This document shows, piece after piece, positions 8,160 through 12,789 of a stretch of DNA of 12,789 nt. Numbering within the stretch: position 1 is the stretch's first letter; the number at the start of each line of letters is the position of its first letter. The position numbers and the translations under genes are program-made. The DNA comes from Candidatus Competibacteraceae bacterium (GTDB lineage Bacteria; Pseudomonadota; Gammaproteobacteria; Competibacterales; Competibacteraceae): assembly GCA_020445045.1 (NCBI GenBank), contig JAGRHI010000081.1, positions 6,965-19,753 on the forward strand, written 5' to 3'. Under the pieces are notes generated by a model. The model searched no databases and was not told the origin of the DNA. It worked only from the letters and a program-made list of their open reading frames with translations.

Positions 8160-8525
8160 TTATCCGAGGGGCAAGGCTCGCAGACGAATTTGCCCTTCGG
8201 TAACGCTCATGATCGTACCCTCGGTCAACTCCGACGAATAGTGCGTAAGGATGTGACTCAGATAATGGTTAACATGGTCGGGATGCATGTTTCGCAAACG
8301 GAAGATGATCACACTGGGCAAGCGTCCACCACTGACGGCAACCAGTTCACCAAAACCCAAATCGTGGGTGAGCAAAATGCGCTTTTCTTCCAACGCCTTG
8401 GCTAGAATGACGGAATCCGGCAGCCGTTCCAGTCCCTGTTCCCGGAGGTGTGTGGCGTCGTGGCCGAGGGTGCGCAAGACCGCCACGGTTTTGGGCGAGA
8501 TGCCCATGTCGGCCAAAAAATTCAC
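8160..8525 (-). CDS. DUF5615 PIN-like toxin of a toxin-antitoxin pair
   Basis: This 121-residue protein belongs to the DUF5615 family of PIN-like proteins, generally paired with DUF433 antitoxins and presumed to be ribonucleases. Recognisable stretches are NFLADMGIS at the N-terminus, the HLREQGLERLPDS region, LLTHDLGFGEL (about 51-61) and LPSVIIFRLRN. Candidate acidic residues are Asp6 and Asp55. Position 57 is Gly where relatives, as I recall them, often have a second Asp (HDLDF), so activity may be reduced. The start is the GTG at 8525, whose bases overlap the antitoxin stop (GTGA); an upstream in-frame ATG at 8573 lies inside the antitoxin gene and adds residues not typical of the family. 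The stop codon lies 10 nt from the end of a CRISPR repeat. Confidence 0.82.
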   Translation of the reverse strand: MNFLADMGISPKTVAVLRTLGHDATHLREQGLERLPDSVILAKALEEKRILLTHDLGFGELVAVSGGRLPSVIIFRLRNMHPDHVNHYLSHILTHYSSELTEGTIMSVTEGQIRLRALPLG

Positions 8526-8761
8526 GCGGCAACCCGCAGGTCGACCGGGTGGACACTTTCTTCCGCGAGCCAAGCGGCGTATTGCAACGCTTGCCGGATG
8601 TCTTCCGCTTCAAGATAGGGATAGGCGTCGATGATATCGGCGGTGCTCGCGCCGTTGGCGACCAAATTGAGCACAAGCGCCACGGTAACGCGCATTTCCC
8701 GAATGCAGGCGCGTCCACCCATGATCGCGGGATTGAAGGTAATGCGGTCCAGTGGCGGCAT
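8522..8761 (-). CDS. DUF433 antitoxin
   Basis: A 79-residue DUF433 protein, a helix-turn-helix-type antitoxin usually encoded just before a DUF5615 toxin. It should bind the toxin and probably its own promoter. Family features are DRITFNPAIMGGRACIREMRV at the N-terminus, the region LVLNLVANGAS and the aspartate-rich IIDAYPYLEAEDIRQALQYAAW. AGGAG lies 9 nt before the ATG. It overlaps the toxin gene by 4 nt (GTGA), so the two are translationally coupled. The pair runs against the cas genes and lies between two CRISPR repeats. The 110 bp upstream to the next repeat must hold the promoter; I see no clear -35/-10 pair there. Confidence 0.85.
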   Translation of the reverse strand: MPPLDRITFNPAIMGGRACIREMRVTVALVLNLVANGASTADIIDAYPYLEAEDIRQALQYAAWLAEESVHPVDLRVAA

Positions 8762-8871
8762 GGCGGGAACTCCTCAAAGATTCTGAGACTAGCGACAATA
8801 ACACTTCGACTGCGGATCGCGCATCTTGTCATCGTGCGAGGTGCCCGGATTGGACCGGCGTAGTTGTATTT

Positions 8872-8979
8872 GGCTCATTCCTCCCTCACCGGGGGGTTAC
8901 GTTGAAGCTGTCCGCGTCGGAGCAGCTGATTTGTAATCAGCCGGCTCATTCCTCCCTCACCGGGAAGTTACATCGAAAA
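8872..8979 (+). CRISPR. CRISPR array, distal remnant: two repeats and one spacer
   Basis: The repeat at 8872-8908 matches the main array except for GGGGGG in the right stem arm (a G-U wobble keeps pairing) and a T for C after the stem. The repeat at 8943-8979 keeps the 5' half, but its right arm reads GGGAAG and its end CATCGAAAA, the decay expected at the leader-distal end of an array. The 34-nt spacer (8909-8942) contains a tRNA-like anticodon arm. This remnant is separated from the main array by 722 bp holding the toxin-antitoxin pair. Confidence 0.9.
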
Positions 8980-9007
8980 TCGTAATCATCAAATCCATTC
9001 CGACCAC

Positions 9008-9823
9008 TCAACCGGCGGGATCGAACCGGCGTGGGTCGGCGAAACTTTCGACCGAATCCAGATACGGCCGCAAGCCGACGGCGAAAATGGTGTTGTGATC
9101 GGCGCGGGGAATCTTCAGTAGATGCTTGTCCGGGGCGGGACTGGCGTCGTACAGAGCCTGACCGTCGGCGAAGGGGATCAGATGATCGTATTCGGCATGG
9201 ATCACCAACGTAGGCTTGGCGAAGGTCCGTATCTTGTCCAGTTGCCGGAAGCCCTGGTCTTCCTCGAACCCCGGCAGCAGGGCGAGGTTGATGCCGATCC
9301 GACGCAACAGCGGTCCGGTATGGGCGAAGGCGCTTTCCAGGATCAACCCGGCGATCCGCTCGGAATGACGGCACACCAGTTCCAGGGCCGAGGCGCTGCC
9401 CAGCGAGCGCCCCATGACGAGCAGCGGCCCGACAAACCGCTGTTGCCGCAGCCAGTCCGCGACAACATCGAAAACGACATGGCTGTCGGCCAGCATCGTC
9501 GAGGCGGTCGGGCGGCCGGTGGAACGGCCGTAGCCCCGGTAATCGACCGCGACGAAATTGATGCCGCGTTCCACGTACAACGCGCCGATATCGTCGTAAT
9601 CCCCCACGATTTCGCCGTTACCGTGAAAGAACAGGAGAGTGGTTGCCTCGGAATCGGCCAGATGGCAGCGCGCTCCGACCACCACGCCTTCGGCCACGGG
9701 AATCGATAGCTCGCGGGAATTCGCGGGGATGTCCTCGGCGAAATCGGGACGCGGATAAAACAAACCGGCGAGCACTTCCGGCCGGTCGAGTAACCAAGCG
9801 TTGGCGGACGATTCGGCGGACAT
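9008..9823 (-). CDS. Alpha/beta hydrolase, Bem46/ABHD13-like serine hydrolase
   Basis: A 271-residue alpha/beta-hydrolase-fold enzyme, probably cytosolic, of unknown substrate. The catalytic triad is visible: nucleophile Ser140 in GRSLGS, Asp213 in AEYDHLIPF and His243 in RADHNTIF. The oxyanion-hole motif HGNGE is at 67-71 and the conserved VDYRGYGRSTG stretch at about 93-103. The pattern fits the Bem46/ABHD13-like group; esterase or thioesterase activity is a guess. The ATG at 9823 is chosen because GAGGAG lies 8 nt upstream; a longer in-frame form from 9892 would add a basic, low-complexity N-terminus with no family similarity. There is no signal peptide. It ends 28 nt from the last CRISPR repeat, and nothing links it functionally to the cas genes. 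Confidence 0.88.
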   Translation of the reverse strand: MSAESSANAWLLDRPEVLAGLFYPRPDFAEDIPANSRELSIPVAEGVVVGARCHLADSEATTLLFFHGNGEIVGDYDDIGALYVERGINFVAVDYRGYGRSTGRPTASTMLADSHVVFDVVADWLRQQRFVGPLLVMGRSLGSASALELVCRHSERIAGLILESAFAHTGPLLRRIGINLALLPGFEEDQGFRQLDKIRTFAKPTLVIHAEYDHLIPFADGQALYDASPAPDKHLLKIPRADHNTIFAVGLRPYLDSVESFADPRRFDPAG

Positions 9824-9860
9824 GAGCGGGTCTCCTCGACGAGGTTGTTGGCACGGGGTC

Positions 9861-10140
9861 GCGCATCTGGATCTGCTGCGCACCCACGGCAAGCTGGGCG
9901 CGATTCACACCGCCCTGAACTGGTGTCTGCACTGGCGCGAGCTGCAACGGATTCTTGCCGATGTCATCCCGGTCGTGCTGCTCTACGACGACACTTTTCG
10001 GGAAAACGTCGCCCCGTTGGCCAAAGCCGAAACCTCGGTGCGCCACTGGATTCACCTGGACGGTGCCGGCATTTTCGGTAGCCGGAATTTCAACGCGCCG
10101 CTGGCCGACTCGTCGCCCGATGCCTGTTTCCGCGACGATC
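9861..10140 (+). pseudogene. Remnant of an AMP-forming acyl-CoA ligase (internal fragment)
   Basis: In the plus frame starting at 9861 the translation reads DLLRTHGKLGAIHTALNW, then ELQRILADVIPVVLLYDDTF and VRHWIHLDG. This is the pattern of the N-terminal half of AMP-dependent acyl-CoA ligases (typically LLFACGKLGAIHTALNWRL, ILRDARPAVLLYD). Only about 90 residues are recognisable. The N-terminus, the P-loop-like STG motif and the whole C-terminal domain are missing. Similarity fades after GIFGSRNFNAPLADSSPDA, and the frame then runs into the hairpin element at 10150. The open frame extends left to 9801 into the start of the hydrolase gene, without ligase-like content. A remnant of a deleted gene is the best reading; I expect no function. 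The assignment is from memory of the family. Confidence 0.7.
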
Positions 10141-10149
10141 CGAGGGTGC

Positions 10150-10200
10150 CGCGGCGGGAGCCGCGCCCCTAAGGGCAGGCACGGGGCCGGCCCTTAGGGG
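10150..10200. repeat. REP-like double hairpin
   Basis: Two back-to-back hairpins: CGCGGC/GCCGCG (10150-10165, 4-nt loop), immediately followed by the 11-bp pair CCCCTAAGGGC/GCCCTTAGGGG (10166-10176 with 10190-10200, 13-nt loop). The element sits 23 bp beyond the stop codon of the minus-strand repeat-protein gene and at the broken end of the ligase remnant. Tandem GC-rich palindromes between genes suggest an interspersed REP/BIME-like element. It could also terminate transcription, though no T-run accompanies it. Confidence 0.55.
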
Positions 10201-10223
10201 TTACCACGAGTATTACGCCAAAA

Positions 10224-11762
10224 TCACTGTGCGTTGACGATCACGAAGTTCTGGTGCGGTTCCGCCCAACGCAGCGTGACGTTCTTGCCGGCCTGCGGGA
10301 AGTTGGCGATCGGATACTCGCCGCTGGCTCCTTGCAGGAACTCCACGCCCAAGGTGGTCACGGTGAAGTTTACATTGGCGAATTCCACACCGTCGGCGAA
10401 GGCCTGCAAGGTGTGGATACCATCGCCAAACCGGTTCCAGTTGGTGGTGAAACCGAAGCCGTTGTCGGTGTCGCCACAGGCTTCGGCCGTGTCGGGCCGG
10501 ATGGAGCCGTAGGGGACTTGCTGTCGCTCACCGCCGTCAATTTGGAACTCCACCGTGTTGGCCTGGCAGATCCAACCTCGGATCAGGCCGATCCCACTCT
10601 CGAACGAACCTTGTTGTGGGCTTTCAAGATTGGCTAGCAACCCCGCCTTAGGAAGAACAGTCGCGATCGGTTGGATGGCGGCCGCGTTCCGGCTGGCGCC
10701 CACAATCACGAAGTTCTGGTGCGGTTCGGCCCAGCGCACAGTGACGTTGCTGCCGGCTTGCGGAAAGTCGGGCAGGGTATATTCGCCGCTGGCGCCTTCC
10801 AGGTACTCCACGCCCAGCGTTGTCACGTTAAAGGAGGCGCTAGCAAATAGCGCGCCATCGGCAAAAGCGCGCACGGTGTGATTCCCATTACCCAGCAAGT
10901 TCCAATTGACGGTAAATCCAAAGCCATTGTTTTCGTCACCGCAAAATGGAGCTGTGTCGGGCCGGGAGGAACCGTAGCCTACCGATACTGGCGCAAGATT
11001 ATCGATCCGAATTTGCACCGTGCTGGCTTGACACACGTACCCCCGAATCAGCCCGATCCCACTCTCGAACGAATCCTGTTGTGGGCTTTCCAAATTGGCT
11101 TGAGGCGTGGTGGATGGATTATAACCAATATAATTTGATGAACGACTCACAAGAAAGCCACGAGTTGAATCCTCCAGCATGATTCTAATTACGTACCATT
11201 GACCTTGAGTAAGCAATCCATCGGGTACGTTGAAGCTGTTGGCAAGCCCCAGAGAAGGGGATTGGTATAATTGGTTATTTCCCGCATAAACACGTACCCT
11301 GACCCTATTGTAAGGCACCGCCGTTTCTGGTAGCGACCATGTGACTGTTGGCGTCAGCAGGGCTCCCGAAATGGATAAATTCTCCACGGGAGGTAGTGGC
11401 TCCACGCCGACAATATCATTGGTTTGGACTGAGCTCGTATCGTTCCCGTTGACTGCGGTGATAGTCCACGCGCCGGTTAAGGAACTATCGTAAGGAAAAT
11501 ATACCTCAAAAAATGTGGAGTTTATTGGAATGGGTTTCGTAATTGAACCCTGTGATGCAGTCAACGAAGTACCCACTACGGGCTCTACCGAGTTGACACC
11601 CACGTCAGCCAAATCCATTCTGCCAAATAGGTAGTCATCACTAAATTGGTTTCTAAAGTAATAAGGGCCAGATAGAGTAATAGGTTCGCTCCAAGCCGAG
11701 GTGCAAATCAACAGTGCGCCAAGCATACCCATTGCGGTTTTTCGAAAGTGATTGATTTTCAT
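10224..11762 (-). CDS. Secreted protein with two ~133-residue repeats (function unknown)
   Basis: A 512-residue exported protein. Residues 1-25 form a Sec-type signal peptide (basic start, MGMLGALLICTSAW core, cleavage near AWS-EP). Residues 26-220 are a unique region; VEPLPPVENLSISGALLTPTVTWSLP suggests a fibronectin-III or Ig-like beta-sandwich, but this is uncertain. Two repeats follow, at about 222-355 and 377-509. Each opens NLESPQQ, continues SFESGIGLIRG, carries two cysteines (in VCQA or ICQA, and CGD) that could form a disulfide, and ends FPQAG-V-RWAEPHQNFVIV. The repeat resembles an uncharacterised module seen in other proteobacterial secreted proteins; I do not know its ligand. A GGAG-containing site lies upstream of the ATG. 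The first ~220 codons are AT-richer than the repeats. The next gene upstream encodes the same repeats. Confidence 0.85.
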   Translation of the reverse strand: MKINHFRKTAMGMLGALLICTSAWSEPITLSGPYYFRNQFSDDYLFGRMDLADVGVNSVEPVVGTSLTASQGSITKPIPINSTFFEVYFPYDSSLTGAWTITAVNGNDTSSVQTNDIVGVEPLPPVENLSISGALLTPTVTWSLPETAVPYNRVRVRVYAGNNQLYQSPSLGLANSFNVPDGLLTQGQWYVIRIMLEDSTRGFLVSRSSNYIGYNPSTTPQANLESPQQDSFESGIGLIRGYVCQASTVQIRIDNLAPVSVGYGSSRPDTAPFCGDENNGFGFTVNWNLLGNGNHTVRAFADGALFASASFNVTTLGVEYLEGASGEYTLPDFPQAGSNVTVRWAEPHQNFVIVGASRNAAAIQPIATVLPKAGLLANLESPQQGSFESGIGLIRGWICQANTVEFQIDGGERQQVPYGSIRPDTAEACGDTDNGFGFTTNWNRFGDGIHTLQAFADGVEFANVNFTVTTLGVEFLQGASGEYPIANFPQAGKNVTLRWAEPHQNFVIVNAQ

Positions 11763-11854
11763 TGTCTAATCCTCTCCAGTTTTTCCTGTTGGGTTTTTCT
11801 TGTTACCCCCGGATAAAATTTATCTTGCCCTTTTGGAACTCCTCTTAAGAAAAA

Positions 11855-11906
11855 AGCCGGACTGCCTCGTGCGACTAGCATGCTGGTCGCACGAGGCAGT
11901 CCGGCT
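11855..11906 (-). terminator. Strong intrinsic terminator for the minus-strand gene at 12034
   Basis: Perfect 21-bp arms at 11855-11875 and 11886-11906 enclose a 10-nt loop that is itself nearly self-complementary (AGCATGCT). Reading the minus strand, the stem is followed directly by six T (A-run at 11850-11855 on the plus strand), as in a rho-independent terminator. The plus-strand side has no T-run, so it works in one direction. It lies 127 nt past the stop of the gene at 12034 and about 90 nt before the start of the gene at 11762, so it insulates the two related genes. Confidence 0.85.
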
Positions 11907-12000
11907 ATCTGTGGTTGAACCAAGACCCTTGACTTTCCGTCCCTGCCTCACGACAGGTTTGGCTTTTCTTTCTGACCTCCAGATATCTATAGCAAAGAAA

Positions 12001-12026
12001 CTGTACACTGCAACTTTAATGTACAG
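12001..12026 (-). terminator. Weak hairpin just after the stop codon of the minus-strand gene
   Basis: Arms CTGTACA (12001-12007) and TGTACAG (12020-12026) with a 12-nt loop start 7 nt past the stop codon. On the minus strand TTTCTTT follows the stem. The stem is short and AT-rich, so this may be a minor terminator backed up by the strong one at 11855. Confidence 0.4.
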
Positions 12027-12033
12027 AAAAAAA

Positions 12034-12789
12034 TCACTGATAGTTGACGATCACGAAGTTCTGATGCGGTTCCGCCCAGCGCAGCGAGACGCTCTTGCCG
12101 GCCTGTGGGAAGTTGGCGATCGGATACTCGCCGCTGGCTCCTTGCAGGAACTCCACGCCCAAGGTGGTTACGGTGAAGTTTACATTGGCGAATTCCACGC
12201 CGTCGGCGATGACCCGCAAGTTGTGGTTACCGTTGCCCAACCGGTTCCAGTTGAAGGTGTAGCCAAACCCATTGTTGTCGTCGCCGCAGGTCGCCACCGT
12301 ATCGGGCCGGGTGGTGCCGTAGGCCACCCGTTGCCGCGCACCGCCGTCGATTTGGATTTCGACCGTGCTGGCCTGACAGATCCAGCCTCGGATCAGGCCA
12401 ATGCCGCTTTCGAAGGAACCCTGTTGCGGGCTTTCCAGGTTGGCGAGAAGTTGTGCCAGCGGGGCCGCGGCGGTCGGTTGAACGCTGGCCGCATTCCGGT
12501 TGGCGCCGACGATGACGAAATTCTGATGGGGTTCAGCCCAGCGCACGGTAACCGTATCGCCGGCTTGCGGAAAACCGGGCAAGGTGTATTCGCCGCTGGC
12601 TCCTTCCAGATATTCCACACCCAGGGTAGTTACGTTGAAATTGACATTGGCGAATTCCACGCCGTCGGCGTAAGCCCGTAGATTGTGAGCACCATTGCCT
12701 AAGCGATTACAGTTGAAGATGTAACCAAAGCCATTGTTGGTATCGCCGCAAGCCGCCAGGGTATCTTCGCGGGTGGTGCCATAAGCAAC
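12034..12789 (-). CDS. Repeat protein related to the 10224-11762 product, C-terminal part (5' end outside window)
   Basis: The frame is open to the right edge: 251 residues are visible, and the GTG at 12660 is an internal valine (ADGVEFANV), not a start. It contains the end of one repeat (VAYGTTREDT, ACGDTNNGFG, then RWAEPHQNFVIV) and a full second repeat starting at NLESPQQGSFESGIGLIRG and ending FVIVNYQ. The module is the one in the neighbouring gene, and the last ~55 residues are nearly identical. In the truncated repeat the usual NWN reads NCN. The product is presumably secreted like its neighbour, but the N-terminus is not visible. Two terminator-like hairpins follow it. Function unknown; structural or adhesive roles are guesses. 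Confidence 0.8.
   Translation of the reverse strand, partial: VAYGTTREDTLAACGDTNNGFGYIFNCNRLGNGAHNLRAYADGVEFANVNFNVTTLGVEYLEGASGEYTLPGFPQAGDTVTVRWAEPHQNFVIVGANRNAASVQPTAAAPLAQLLANLESPQQGSFESGIGLIRGWICQASTVEIQIDGGARQRVAYGTTRPDTVATCGDDNNGFGYTFNWNRLGNGNHNLRVIADGVEFANVNFTVTTLGVEFLQGASGEYPIANFPQAGKSVSLRWAEPHQNFVIVNYQ

Noticed and set aside
8920..8941. A tRNA gene
   Set aside because: Only the anticodon arm and a few flanking bases are present; acceptor, D-loop and T-arm are absent, and the piece sits inside a spacer slot.
9618..10055. 145-residue minus-strand open frame beyond the hydrolase
   Set aside because: No recognisable family and no ribosome binding site; the opposite strand shows clear ligase-like similarity in this stretch.
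11812..11824. Small AT-rich dyad (GATAAA/TTTATC) before the secreted-protein gene as an operator
   Set aside because: Six-base arms in an AT-rich stretch can arise by chance, and I see no supporting copy or clear promoter.
11800..12681. 293-residue plus-strand open frame
   Set aside because: It is antisense to the repeat-protein gene for most of its length and crosses a terminator; the minus-strand frame has the conserved repeats.

Overview
The window looks like chromosomal DNA of a GC-rich gammaproteobacterium. The KefB/KefC-type and SodB-type proteins read as gammaproteobacterial, and the secreted repeat proteins on the right resemble ones I associate with Competibacter- or Chromatiales-like genomes. 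That taxonomic placement is inference from protein appearance only.

Left (1-1368): the 3' end of a KefB/KefC-type potassium/proton antiporter gene, then a monocistronic-looking iron superoxide dismutase with a twin-arginine signal peptide, closed by a 12-bp stem hairpin.

Centre (1431-8979): a CRISPR-Cas locus of subtype I-G (formerly I-U, the Geobacter GSU0051-0054 or Dpsyc type). Gene order is cas3 (helicase first, HD nuclease last), csb3, csb1 (Cas7) and csb2 (Cas5-Cas6 fusion). The genes are tightly packed, with an 8-nt overlap, a 1-nt gap and a 44-nt gap. No cas1, cas2, cas4 or large csx17 gene is present. The array starts inside csb2: the last ten codons and the stop codon of csb2 are made of the first repeat, so there is no separate leader. 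Thirteen repeats (37 nt, spacers of 33-37 nt) run to 8149. A 722-bp block carrying a minus-strand DUF433/DUF5615 toxin-antitoxin pair follows, then two more repeats, the last one decayed. The spacer between those two contains what looks like the anticodon arm of a tRNA-Thr(UGU). The likely working order is one transcript from cas3 into the array, with Csb2 cutting the repeats, Csb1 coating the crRNA and Cas3 degrading the target. New spacers would need adaptation genes located elsewhere.

Right (9008-12789): a minus-strand alpha/beta hydrolase, a decayed fragment of an AMP-forming acyl-CoA ligase, and a double-hairpin REP-like element. Two minus-strand genes for secreted proteins built from a ~133-residue repeat follow. 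The second runs off the right edge and is followed by a weak hairpin and then a strong intrinsic terminator. The first has an N-terminal half that is clearly AT-richer than its repeats.

The points most worth checking are the csb2/first-repeat fusion and what repeat processing would do to the csb2 stop codon, the toxin-antitoxin block inside the array, and the tRNA-like spacer.
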